Source of the DNA: VRUE01 sp036376775
GTDB taxonomy: Bacteria; Actinomycetota; Thermoleophilia; Solirubrobacterales; 70-9
DNA: 18,916 nt
NCBI GenBank assembly: GCA_036376775.1
Contig: DASUZP010000112.1
Span: forward strand, 1-18,916
Direction of reading: 5' to 3'
Part shown: piece by piece, positions 6,455-13,531 of the stretch
Position numbering within the stretch: position 1 is the first letter of the stretch
Layout: each line of letters starts with the position of its first letter
Notes under the pieces: generated by a model
The model's input: the letters and a program-made list of their open reading frames with translations, nothing else
The model's database searches: none
Told to the model about the DNA's origin: nothing
Made by a program: the position numbers and the translations under genes

Positions 6455-7398
6455 AGCGACGGATCCAATAACAGCTTGCCGCTGGTGCGGCGGGCAATCA
6501 GGTCTTCGTGCGCACGCGCCGCTTCCGCAAGCGGGTAGACCTCGCCGACCTTGACCTCGAGGTCGCCGCCGGCGACGGCGGCGAAGAGCTCGCCGATCAT
6601 CGGAGCGACATCCGCCGGTCGCATCAGGAGGTGGACGAGCCAGAAGCCGATCACGGACTTGGAGCCGCGCAGCAGAGCGGCGGTGGAGACATCGCGCTGC
6701 TCGCGCGAAGCGATGCCGAAGACGACCATCCGGCCCAGCGGTGCCAGCGCCGAGAACTCGGCGTCAAAGGCATCGCCACCGCTCATATGGAGGACGGCGT
6801 CGACCCGCTCGCCGCCGTTGGCCGCAAGGATCGCGTCTTTCAGATCCTGCGAGCGCGAGTCGACGGTGGCGTCGGCACCGAGCCGTTCGACCATCGCCCG
6901 CTTCTCCTCACTGGAGGCGAGGCCGATCACCTTCGCCCCGGCGCGCTTGCCCAGCTGCACCGCGAGCGAGCCGGTGCCGCCGGCGGCTGCCTCGACCAGC
7001 AGGGTTTCGCCCGCCTCGATCCTCGCGCAGCGGCGCACCAGGGCCATCGCCGTCAGTCCCTGCAGCAGAAGCGCCGCGGCCTGGTCGTCATCGACCCCGT
7101 CGGGAACGGGGATCAGCATCTGCTCGGGGACGACGACCTTCTGCGCATAGCCCCCGCCGCCGAGGAGCGCCGCAACCCGCTTCCCATCGGGAGTACGCCC
7201 ACTCACCTCGCCGCCAGGAACCAGCGGCAGCGATTGCTCAGCCAGATAGTCGTTCCGCGTCGCATGCGTATCGGCAAAGTTGATCCCCGACCGCGCAACC
7301 TCAACCACAACCTGCCCATCGCCGGCCTCAGGCTCGGGAAGCTCAACCAATTCCAGCCTCTCCGGCCCCCCGAACTCCTGAATCTGAATCGCCTTCAC
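6451..7398 (-). CDS. NADPH:quinone oxidoreductase-like zinc-independent MDR enzyme
   Basis: A medium-chain dehydrogenase/reductase of 315 residues. I start it at the GTG at 7396-7398 because it gives the typical N-terminus MKAIQIQEFGGPERL; the frame is open upstream but there it reads through a repeat element. Visible are the GroES-like catalytic half (PLVPGGEVSG, 58-67) and the NADPH-binding Rossmann motif AAAGGTGSLAVQLG (137-150), followed by GLASSEEKR and GADATVD. No zinc-ligand cysteine cluster is seen, as in the quinone oxidoreductase branch, which reduces quinones or enones with NADPH. Exact substrate unknown. The TGA stop overlaps the GTG of the helicase gene by four bases. The gene is divergent from the PfkB-type kinase gene, with a 227-base gap filled by repeats. 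Confidence 0.9.
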   Translation of the reverse strand: MKAIQIQEFGGPERLELVELPEPEAGDGQVVVEVARSGINFADTHATRNDYLAEQSLPLVPGGEVSGRTPDGKRVAALLGGGGYAQKVVVPEQMLIPVPDGVDDDQAAALLLQGLTAMALVRRCARIEAGETLLVEAAAGGTGSLAVQLGKRAGAKVIGLASSEEKRAMVERLGADATVDSRSQDLKDAILAANGGERVDAVLHMSGGDAFDAEFSALAPLGRMVVFGIASREQRDVSTAALLRGSKSVIGFWLVHLLMRPADVAPMIGELFAAVAGGDLEVKVGEVYPLAEAARAHEDLIARRTSGKLLLDPSL

Positions 7399-7428
7399 GG
7401 CGCCGAACCATAGTCGCCTCTGGAAATA

Positions 7429-7479
7429 GGGGGTCGGGCGTACTTGGGCGAGTTCTCGCAACGCGGACAAACGGCCCCC
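7429..7479. repeat. Degenerate or truncated copy of the GGGGGTCG-ended element
   Basis: GGGGGTCGGGCGT at 7429-7441 recurs exactly at 7488-7500, the left end of the full element. After it, 7442-7467 (including TCTCGCAACGCGG) resembles the corresponding part of the full copy with several changes, and the stretch ends with ACGGCCCCC (7471-7479), a plausible inverted right end. It therefore looks like an internally deleted tandem copy. Confidence 0.5.
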
Positions 7480-7487
7480 GGTGACCA

Positions 7488-7610
7488 GGGGGTCGGGCGT
7501 GCCCTGGCGGGTGCCTCGCGAAGCGGCTCCGCAGAGTGATTCTTCCGCGAAGCGGTCCAACATCGTGAGCGAAGCGAACACAGGCACCCACCGAGGCGCC
7601 CCTGACCCCC
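7488..7610. repeat. Fold-back intergenic repeat element, copy A (MITE/REP-like)
   Basis: About 123 bp. The ends are imperfect inverted repeats: GGGGGTCGGGCG at the left, and on the opposite strand GGGGGTCAGGGGCGCC at the right, each running into a GGTGCCT segment. The core (7513-7585) contains the heptamer GCGAAGC three times (7518, 7547, 7569). The same core, inverted, is found at 9976-10050, with the 22 bases at 7564-7585 identical. No coding capacity is convincing. It ends 15 bases before the PfkB-type kinase start codon. Confidence 0.75.
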
Positions 7611-7625
7611 GATACCCTGCCGCCC

Positions 7626-8549
7626 ATGTCCCTGACTGTGGTCGGCTCAATCGCCTTCGACTCGGTAAAGACCCCCTTCGGGGAGCGCGACCGCATGCTC
7701 GGCGGCGCCGCCGTCCACTTCTCGCTGGCCGCCAGCTTCTTCACCGAGGTGCGCCCGGTGGGCCCCGTAGGCGATGACTTCGGCGCGGCCGAGTTCGAGG
7801 TGCTGGAAGGACGCGGTGTGCAGACCGGCGACATCGAGCAGGTCATGGGCGGGAAATCGTTCTTCTGGCGGGGACGCTACGAGTACGACCTCAACGTCGC
7901 CCACACTGAGGACACCCAGCTCGGCGTCTTCGGCGAGTTCGAGCCGAAGCTCTCCGCCGAGGCCAAAGCGGCCGACACCCTCTTCCTCGCCAACATCCAG
8001 CCCGACCTGCAGCGCCGGGTCAGCGCCCAGTGCGAGGCCACCCGCTTCAGCGGCCTCGACTCGATGAACCTTTGGATCGACACCGCGAAGGACTCGCTGC
8101 TGGCGGCGATCGCCGAGGTCGACTGCCTGATCGTCAACGACGCCGAGATCCGCCAGCTGACCGGCGAGTCGAACCTGGCCCGTGCCGCCCGCGCGGTGAT
8201 GGAGCAGGGCCCCCGCGCCGTCGTCGCCAAGCAGGGCGAGTACGGAGCGGCGCTGTTCACGCGCGAGAGCTTCTTCGCCCTACCCGGGTTCCCGCTCGAC
8301 GACGTCCGCGACCCGACCGGCGCCGGCGACAGCTTCGCCGGTGGCTTCCTCGGCTACCTCGACGGCCACGACGGCGAGCTCGACGAAGCGACCCTGCGCC
8401 GGGCGATGGGCTACGGCACCGTGCTCGCCTCCTTCAACGTCGAGGAGTTCGGCACCGAACGGGTCGCCCGGTTGAGCCGCGAGGAGATCGACGAGCGCTT
8501 CGCGGCGCTGCACGAGATGACCCAGTTCGAGCCTTTGCCCGTGCGTTAA
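7626..8549 (+). CDS. PfkB-family (ribokinase-like) sugar or nucleoside kinase
   Basis: A kinase of 307 residues. The N-terminal strand and glycine pair (MSLTVVGSIAFD, then MLGGAAVHFSLAA at 24-36) are typical of the substrate-binding half; PVGDDFG (47-53) follows. The C-terminal half has NDAEIRQLTG (171-180), KQGEYGAAL (202-210) and the PfkB signature DPTGAGDSFAGGFLG (229-243) with the catalytic base D235. The A-x-x-G-A-G-D anion hole is thus intact. The family phosphorylates sugars, nucleosides or related alcohols with ATP; the substrate cannot be told from sequence alone. The ATG at 7626 fits the family start. Citrate synthase follows after 37 bases on the same strand, so they probably share a transcript. 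The promoter region is occupied by repeat elements. Confidence 0.9.
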   Translation: MSLTVVGSIAFDSVKTPFGERDRMLGGAAVHFSLAASFFTEVRPVGPVGDDFGAAEFEVLEGRGVQTGDIEQVMGGKSFFWRGRYEYDLNVAHTEDTQLGVFGEFEPKLSAEAKAADTLFLANIQPDLQRRVSAQCEATRFSGLDSMNLWIDTAKDSLLAAIAEVDCLIVNDAEIRQLTGESNLARAARAVMEQGPRAVVAKQGEYGAALFTRESFFALPGFPLDDVRDPTGAGDSFAGGFLGYLDGHDGELDEATLRRAMGYGTVLASFNVEEFGTERVARLSREEIDERFAALHEMTQFEPLPVR

Positions 8550-8586
8550 CGAGTCGAAACGTCCGAACTGCGAAAATGTCGCCCAG

Positions 8587-9936
8587 ATGGCAGGCGACTC
8601 CCTTAGCGTCACCGACAACCGCACCGGCAAGACCTACGAGTTGCCGATCGTCGACGGCACGGTCCGCGCCATGGACCTGCGTCAGATCAAAGTCGACGAG
8701 AGCGAATTCGGGATGCTGGCCTACGACCCGGCCTTCACCAACACGGCTTCCTGCCGCTCGGCAATCACCTTCATCGACGGCGAGGCCGGCATTCTCGAAC
8801 ACCGCGGCTACTCGATCGAGCAGCTCTGCGAACGCTCCAGCTTCCTCGAGGTCGCTTACCTGCTGATCTTCGGCGAGCTGCCGACGGGGCCGCAGCTCGA
8901 CCGCTGGACCTACGACATCACCCACCACACCTTCGTCCACGAGGACCTCAAGCAGTTCTTCGAGGGCTTCCGCTACGACGCGCACCCGATGGGGATGCTG
9001 CTCGCCGGAGTCGGCGCGCTCTCGACCTTCTACCCGGACGCCAAGCACACCGAAGACCCCGAAGAGCGCTACATGGCGGCGGTGCGGCTGATCGCCAAGG
9101 TGCCCACCCTGGCGGCCTTCTCCTACCGCCACAACATGGGCCTGCCCTATGTCTACCCGGACAACGACCTCAACTTCGCCGAGAACTTCCTCTCGATGAT
9201 GTTCAAGAAGACCGAAGCCAAGCACGTGCCGAAGGAGAGCCTCTCCAAGGCGCTCGACGTGCTCTTCATCCTCCACGCCGATCACGAACAGAACTGCTCG
9301 ACCAACGCGGTGCGCGGCGTCGGCTCATCCGACGTCGACCCTTACTCGGCGGTAGCGGCCGGGGTGGCGGCGCTCTACGGGCCACTGCACGGCGGCGCCA
9401 ACGAGGCGGTGCTGCGGATGCTGCGGCGGATCGGCTCGATCGACAACATCCCCGGCTTCCTCGAGCGGGTGAAGAACCGTGAAGAGAAACTGATGGGCTT
9501 CGGCCACCGCGTCTACAAGAACTACGACCCGCGGGCGCGGATCATCCAGCAGCACATGGAGGAGGTCTTCGAGGCGACCGAGTACAACGCGATCGTGGAG
9601 ATCGCCCGCGAGCTGGAGAAGCGGGCGCTCGAGGACGAGTACTTCACCTCGCGCAAGCTCTACCCCAACGTCGACTACTACTCGGGGATCATCTACGAGG
9701 CGCTGGAGATCCCGGCCGAGATGTTCACCGTGATCTTCGCCATCCCCCGTACGGCGGGCTGGGTCGCGCAGTGGATGGAGATGAAGGACGACTCCGAGCA
9801 GAAGATCGCCCGGCCGCGGCAGATCTACACCGGCGAGCGCGAGCGTGACTACGTCGCCGTCACCGAGCGTGAGGGGCCGGAAAAAATCGTCGGACCGCCG
9901 GCGCGCAGGCCTAAACGGCCGCGGCGCGGCGCGTAG
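8587..9936 (+). CDS. gltA: Citrate synthase (type II GltA)
   Basis: Citrate synthase of 449 residues, condensing acetyl-CoA with oxaloacetate at the entry of the TCA cycle. The full-length GltA-type layout is present: an N-terminal beta domain (about 15-60), then FILHADHEQNCSTNAVR (H233), GPLHGGANE (H268), GFGHRVYKNYDPRA (H307) and PNVDYYSG (D363). H268, H307 and D363 match the catalytic His-His-Asp triad of the E. coli enzyme. Residues FAIPRTAGWVAQW (384-396) and RPRQIYTG (409-416) are the usual C-terminal anchors. A basic tail (ARRPKRPRRGA) extends beyond the family end and may be lineage-specific. No clear ribosome site precedes the ATG. A repeat element begins 19 bases after the stop. Confidence 0.97.
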   Translation: MAGDSLSVTDNRTGKTYELPIVDGTVRAMDLRQIKVDESEFGMLAYDPAFTNTASCRSAITFIDGEAGILEHRGYSIEQLCERSSFLEVAYLLIFGELPTGPQLDRWTYDITHHTFVHEDLKQFFEGFRYDAHPMGMLLAGVGALSTFYPDAKHTEDPEERYMAAVRLIAKVPTLAAFSYRHNMGLPYVYPDNDLNFAENFLSMMFKKTEAKHVPKESLSKALDVLFILHADHEQNCSTNAVRGVGSSDVDPYSAVAAGVAALYGPLHGGANEAVLRMLRRIGSIDNIPGFLERVKNREEKLMGFGHRVYKNYDPRARIIQQHMEEVFEATEYNAIVEIARELEKRALEDEYFTSRKLYPNVDYYSGIIYEALEIPAEMFTVIFAIPRTAGWVAQWMEMKDDSEQKIARPRQIYTGERERDYVAVTEREGPEKIVGPPARRPKRPRRGA

Positions 9937-9954
9937 CGCCTATTGACAGGAGGC

Positions 9955-10071
9955 CCGGGGGGTCGCCCTGCTGGAGCCTGTGTTCGCTTCGCTCACGGAT
10001 TTGGTGCCGCTTCGCGGCTAGAGTCACTCTGCGGTGCCCGCTTCGCGAGGCTCATCAGGGCGACCCCCCGG
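9955..10071. repeat. Fold-back intergenic repeat element, copy B (inverted relative to copy A)
   Basis: About 117 bp with a perfect 16-bp terminal inverted repeat, CCGGGGGGTCGCCCTG (9955-9970) against 10056-10071. The core is the reverse complement of the core of copy A, including the three GCGAAGC heptamers (here as GCTTCGC at 9986, 10009 and 10040) at nearly the same spacing. It fills the space between citrate synthase and the next small gene. It could fold into one long hairpin in RNA and may also stop transcription after citrate synthase. Confidence 0.8.
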
Positions 10072-10101
10072 CCCTCCCCTCGACACGCGTACGCTGCTCG
10101 C

Positions 10102-10446
10102 GTGAGCTGGAAGTTGACGATTCGGCATGGTTCGGACGTGGAGCATGAGAGCTTTGACGATCTGGGGGAGGCTGTCGCGGCGATGCGGGAGCGGGCGCTG
10201 GCTATTCGGGCAGAGGGGCCGGCGAAGCCGGTATCCGCGCTGCGGGACTTTGGGCCCGAGCAGCAGGTTCATGCTCGATTGCAGCTGAGCGGCAAGGGGC
10301 TGCTGCGCAAGCCGGTCGCCGGGGTGGATGTGCGTGGGGACGGGACGTTCATGCCCTTTCGGGGCGGGGTGAGGCGGGAGGAGCTCGACCCTTCGAACCA
10401 CGAGACGCCGTTCGACCTGGTCCGCGAGACTCTGGAAGCACGATGA
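10102..10446 (+). CDS. Conserved-looking hypothetical protein
   Basis: A protein of 114 residues that I do not recognise. I chose the GTG at 10102-10104 (start SWKLTIRHG) because the upstream part of the frame runs through the repeat element. It is soluble, with no signal or membrane segment; an N-terminal beta-alpha region (KLTIRHGSDVEHESFDDLGEA, cut here at residues 4-24) and a helix rich in charged residues (27-40) are followed by a Gly/Arg-rich middle (RGDGTFMPFRGGVRREEL). The stop overlaps the start of the next gene (ATGA), so the two are probably translated together. Codon use is less strictly C-ending than in neighbours (for example more ggg, gct and att), which could mean low expression or a different origin. 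Confidence 0.65.
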   Translation: MSWKLTIRHGSDVEHESFDDLGEAVAAMRERALAIRAEGPAKPVSALRDFGPEQQVHARLQLSGKGLLRKPVAGVDVRGDGTFMPFRGGVRREELDPSNHETPFDLVRETLEAR

Positions 10447-10757
10447 ACGAGGCCGAAACCGAGATACCGAAGGGCAGCTACGCCGCCGGGCGGCGGCTGA
10501 AGCTGCCGGCCGGCGCGGGAGCGCCTTACGTCGTCTTCATCAACGGGGTCGAGCAGCGCGAGGACGCCGACTACAACGTCCGCGCCGGCGAGATCGTCTT
10601 CACCCGTGAGATCGTCAAGGAGAAGGTCGGCACCGGCCGCTGGCTGGCGATGTACCTCGGCCTCTTCGGCACCTACCGCAAGAACGAGACGATCGACCTG
10701 CAGTTCCAGCGCGGCGGCAAGACCGAGCTGCTCTCAGACCTGCCGGTCTCGAGCTGA
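10443..10757 (+). CDS. Small hypothetical protein coupled to the preceding gene
   Basis: A protein of 104 residues that I do not recognise. The ATG at 10443 overlaps the preceding stop in ATGA. The sequence contains a predicted beta-rich segment (YVVFINGVEQREDADYNV and then AGEIVFTREI, about 29-57) reminiscent of the small beta modules in which a residue pattern 'VFINGV-x(4-6)-DY-V-x-G-x-I-F' is common in tail-fibre and surface proteins; this similarity is loose. A mostly hydrophobic stretch (WLAMYLGLFGTY, 67-78) is too short to be a sure membrane helix. Codon use is typical of this genome, unlike its partner. The gene ends 8 bases from the convergent prenyltransferase gene, with no obvious terminator between them. 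Confidence 0.7.
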   Translation: MNEAETEIPKGSYAAGRRLKLPAGAGAPYVVFINGVEQREDADYNVRAGEIVFTREIVKEKVGTGRWLAMYLGLFGTYRKNETIDLQFQRGGKTELLSDLPVSS

Positions 10758-10765
10758 GCTGCCGG

Positions 10766-11707
10766 CTACTTGAAGATGTAGAGCAGGGCGAAGGCGGTCA
10801 CGACCCAGATCGCCGCGGCGACGATGATTCCCCTGTCCTCGGCGATCATCGCTGCGGTGGAGCGATCGTCGGCGCGGTCGTAGATCAGGTAGAGGTAGCG
10901 GAATACGCCGTAGAGAACCGGCGGGATCGTCCACATCATCTTGTTGCCGATGATCGGCGAGTTGACGGCGTAGACCGAGTAGCTGATCACGGTCCCGGTG
11001 GTGACCATGGCAACCATCTGGTCGAGAAACGGGAGCGAGTAGTGCTCGAGTACCGGACGGCTGCTGGTGCCCCGGTGCAGCTCGGAGACAGCCTCCTGGC
11101 GTCGCTTGGTCACGCCGAGGAAGAGGGCGCCCATGCCGGTGCAGAGCAGCAGCCATTCCGAGGCGTGGGCGTCGACGGCGACCGCGCCGGCCGCCACCCG
11201 CAGGATGAAGAGGCCAGCCAGGGTCATCACATCGATGATCACGATCTGCTTGAGGCCGAAGCAGTAAGCCATCTGGGCGACGCCGTAGCCGACGACCATC
11301 AGGCCGACCTGCCAGTTGACGGCGCCGAAGGCGAGTGCAATCGCGGCGAGCGCCAGCAACGGCGCGATCGTCATCGCCGTCCGCTCCGAGATCTCGCCCG
11401 CGGCCAGCGGCCGGAAGCGCTTCTTTGGGTGCTTGCGGTCGAGCTCGACGTCGACCAGGTCGTTGACGTAGTAGCCCGCACTGGAAATCCAGCAGAAGGC
11501 GACGAAGGTCAGAGACGCCTCCAGCACGTCGTGGGGCTGGTTGAACTTGCCCGAGAAGAGCAGGCCGGCGAAGACGAGGACATTTTTGATCCACTCCTGC
11601 GGCCGCCCGGTTTTGATCGCGGCCCGCAGCGGCGAACGCCGCGGCACGACGGGTTCAGCCGCCGGTTGTGCCGGGATCGTCGGGTGCTCTGAGGTAATCG
11701 TTTCCAT
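10766..11707 (-). CDS. UbiA-superfamily decaprenyl-phosphate phosphoribosyltransferase (DPPR synthase)
   Basis: An integral membrane prenyltransferase of 313 residues with about nine hydrophobic segments. The first Asp-rich motif NDLVDVELDRKHPKKRFRPL (82-101) and the second conserved region with YCFGLKQIVIIDV (148-160) followed by LAGLFILRVAAGA match decaprenyl-phosphate 5-phosphoribosyltransferases (mycobacterial Rv3806c) rather than quinone or heme UbiA enzymes. That enzyme transfers phosphoribose from PRPP to decaprenyl phosphate on the cytoplasmic membrane, the first step towards decaprenyl-phospho-arabinose or ribose used in cell-wall glycans. Length agrees with the family. It lies 79 bases downstream of the FAD-enzyme gene on the same strand and may be the last gene of that transcript. 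The usual partners DprE1 and DprE2 are not in this window. Confidence 0.85.
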   Translation of the reverse strand: METITSEHPTIPAQPAAEPVVPRRSPLRAAIKTGRPQEWIKNVLVFAGLLFSGKFNQPHDVLEASLTFVAFCWISSAGYYVNDLVDVELDRKHPKKRFRPLAAGEISERTAMTIAPLLALAAIALAFGAVNWQVGLMVVGYGVAQMAYCFGLKQIVIIDVMTLAGLFILRVAAGAVAVDAHASEWLLLCTGMGALFLGVTKRRQEAVSELHRGTSSRPVLEHYSLPFLDQMVAMVTTGTVISYSVYAVNSPIIGNKMMWTIPPVLYGVFRYLYLIYDRADDRSTAAMIAEDRGIIVAAAIWVVTAFALLYIFK

Positions 11708-11786
11708 CGTTTGCGACGCCGGGATCGGCTTGGCTAGCCACTAGCCGGTCGCGACAGGGTAACGCCGTCGTGCGACTGCCTCGTCG

Positions 11787-13397
11787 CTACGGGTCAATGA
11801 GAACGCCGGGGTTCAGCATCCCGGCGGGATCCAGCTCGGCCTTGGCGGCCCGCAGCGCCGCCGCGAACGGCGCCGGACGCTGACGGTCGTACCAGGGGCG
11901 GTGATCGCGACCGACCGCGTGATGGTGGGTGATCGTGCCTCCGCCCTCGATCACTGCCTCCGCCGCAGCCACCTTGATCTCGTCCCACTGCTCGACCTCG
12001 CCGCCGCGCCTTGCCGGCGCCATCACGGTGAAATAGGGCGCCGGCCCGTCGGGGTAGACATGGGTGAAGCGGCAGCTGATCCGCGGCGAGCCCGGGCCCT
12101 CGGCCGGCGCGTCGCAGACCTCGGCAACCTTGGCGCGGACGGCCTCCATCGCCGTCGCGTGGAAATCCTCGAAGCGGTCCCAGGTGATCGCCGTCTCGAA
12201 GGTCTCCGAAAGCACCCCGCAGGCGACGAACGTGTCGCGCAGGTAGGGCGCTACGAGAAAGGCGCTGCGCCAGGCGCCCACCGCGCCCGAGCCCTCGCTG
12301 TCGCCGCCGCTTCCCCGCACCTCACCCGGGGCCCCACCGTGCGCGCGGGCTACGGCCAGAGCCAGGGTCATCGGCTCGTCGCAGGGATGATGGGCCGACT
12401 CGAAGCCGAGCACCAGCAGGCTCTTCTCGCCGCTGCCGGCGCCGGTCATGCCGGCCTCCGTCGCGTCGAGCAGGCGGCAGTTGCTCGGGTACAGGCCCGA
12501 CTGCGATATCTCGCGCACCGCGCCGGCCGCCGCCAGGAAGTCGTCGAACTCGACCCCGCAGGAGGCCTTGAACTGCGGTCGCGGCCGTACTCGCACCCAA
12601 GCCTCGCCGATCACGCCGAGGATTCCCTCCGAGCCGATCAGCGCCCGGTCCGGAGACGGTCCCGCCCCCGAGCCCGGCAGCCGCCGGCTCTCCCAGAGCC
12701 CGCGCGGCGTGATCGCCCGCACCGACTCGACCAGGTCGTCGATGTGGGTGTAGAGGGTGGCGAAGTGCCCGCCCGCCCGGGTGGCGATCCACCCGCCCAG
12801 GGTCGAGTACTCGAACGACTGGGGAAAGTGGCGCAGGGTCAGCCCGTGCTCGCGCAGCTGCTCCTCCAGCCCCGGCCCCGTGGCCCCAGCCTGGATCCGA
12901 GCCGCCATCGACTCCGCATCCACCTCCAGCAGCCGGTCCAGCCGCCGCAGGTCAAGCGAGACAACCGGCCGATCACCCAACCGCACCTCGATCCCGCCGA
13001 CCACGCTGGTCCCGCCGCCGAAAGGAATGACTGCCGCACCCTCGGACTCGGCCCAGCTGAGCACAGTCTCGATCTCCGACTCGTCCCGCGGCAGCGCCAC
13101 CAGATCGGGCGGGTTTTCGAATTCCCCTCTGAACCCCCGCACCACATCCCGGTAAGCCTTCCCCAACGCCCGCGAAACCCGCTCGTACTTCTCATCCGTG
13201 AACAGGTCGCCGAAGTCGGCCGGCGCCTTCAGCCGCGGCGCCCGCACCTCGACCGCATCGAGGGGAACAGACTCTTCGACTTCCCCCCCAAACCCAAACC
13301 GCTCCCGAATCCCGCCAGCAGCCTCCCGCAGCTCCTTCTCGGAAGGCGCCTGATCCTCATACCCCCACCCCCAGTGCTTGAGCCGCCGCTCGGTCAT
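11787..13397 (-). CDS. Alkylglycerone-phosphate-synthase-like FAD-binding enzyme
   Basis: A VAO-type FAD enzyme of 536 residues. I start it at the ATG at 13395-13397, giving MTERRLKHWGWGYED; RRLKHWGWG is the typical N-terminal motif of alkyldihydroxyacetone-phosphate synthases (AGPS). Then follow the FAD loop PFGGGTSVVGG (125-135), HFPQSFEYSTLGGWIATRA (190-208), GSEGILGVI (256-264), APYLRDTF (383-390) with SETFETAITWDRF (397-409), a region resembling the substrate pocket (RFTHVYPDGPAPYFTVM, 443-459) and GGTITHHHAVGRD (486-498) with the three histidines 491-493 considered essential in AGPS. AGPS swaps the acyl group of acyl-DHAP for a fatty alcohol, forming the ether bond. The upstream gene encodes a predicted fatty-alcohol-forming reductase, which fits. 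Bacterial homologues with other oxidase roles exist, so the reaction remains inferred. Confidence 0.85.
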   Translation of the reverse strand: MTERRLKHWGWGYEDQAPSEKELREAAGGIRERFGFGGEVEESVPLDAVEVRAPRLKAPADFGDLFTDEKYERVSRALGKAYRDVVRGFRGEFENPPDLVALPRDESEIETVLSWAESEGAAVIPFGGGTSVVGGIEVRLGDRPVVSLDLRRLDRLLEVDAESMAARIQAGATGPGLEEQLREHGLTLRHFPQSFEYSTLGGWIATRAGGHFATLYTHIDDLVESVRAITPRGLWESRRLPGSGAGPSPDRALIGSEGILGVIGEAWVRVRPRPQFKASCGVEFDDFLAAAGAVREISQSGLYPSNCRLLDATEAGMTGAGSGEKSLLVLGFESAHHPCDEPMTLALAVARAHGGAPGEVRGSGGDSEGSGAVGAWRSAFLVAPYLRDTFVACGVLSETFETAITWDRFEDFHATAMEAVRAKVAEVCDAPAEGPGSPRISCRFTHVYPDGPAPYFTVMAPARRGGEVEQWDEIKVAAAEAVIEGGGTITHHHAVGRDHRPWYDRQRPAPFAAALRAAKAELDPAGMLNPGVLIDP

Positions 13398-13531
13398 AGC
13401 CGCGAACAATCGCACGCCATGAGAAATGGAGGATTGTGTCCCTTATAGGAGCCACAACTGTCCATCCTGGAAGAGGAGGACGGGCGTGAACCGCAAGGCA
13501 CCTCGCCGAGCGGCGTCGCAGGCGCCCGTCA
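13398..13531. other. Intergenic leader of the FAD-enzyme gene with a hairpin
   Basis: This stretch separates the fatty acyl-CoA reductase and FAD-enzyme genes together with the fold-back element next to it. An 8-bp inverted repeat (GACGGGCG 13479-13486, CGCCCGTC 13523-13530) encloses an inner CGCCG/CGGCG stem. If the genes are co-transcribed this RNA would be part of the leader of the FAD-enzyme gene. I see no convincing promoter or gene here. Confidence 0.35.

Noticed and set aside
7399..7650. N-terminal extension of the quinone-oxidoreductase-like gene to 7650
   Set aside because: The extension crosses copy A and the truncated repeat and the PfkB-type gene start; the family N-terminus begins exactly at the GTG at 7398.
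9943..10101. N-terminal extension of the hypothetical gene at 10102 to an ATG at 9943
   Set aside because: The extra 53 residues are encoded by repeat element B and resemble the unrelated translation of copy A, so the extension is repeat DNA read as protein.
11901..13448. A 515-residue plus-strand frame opposite the AGPS-like gene
   Set aside because: Mirror of a gene with clear FAD-binding and HHH motifs; composition is Arg/Pro/His rich without any recognisable domain.
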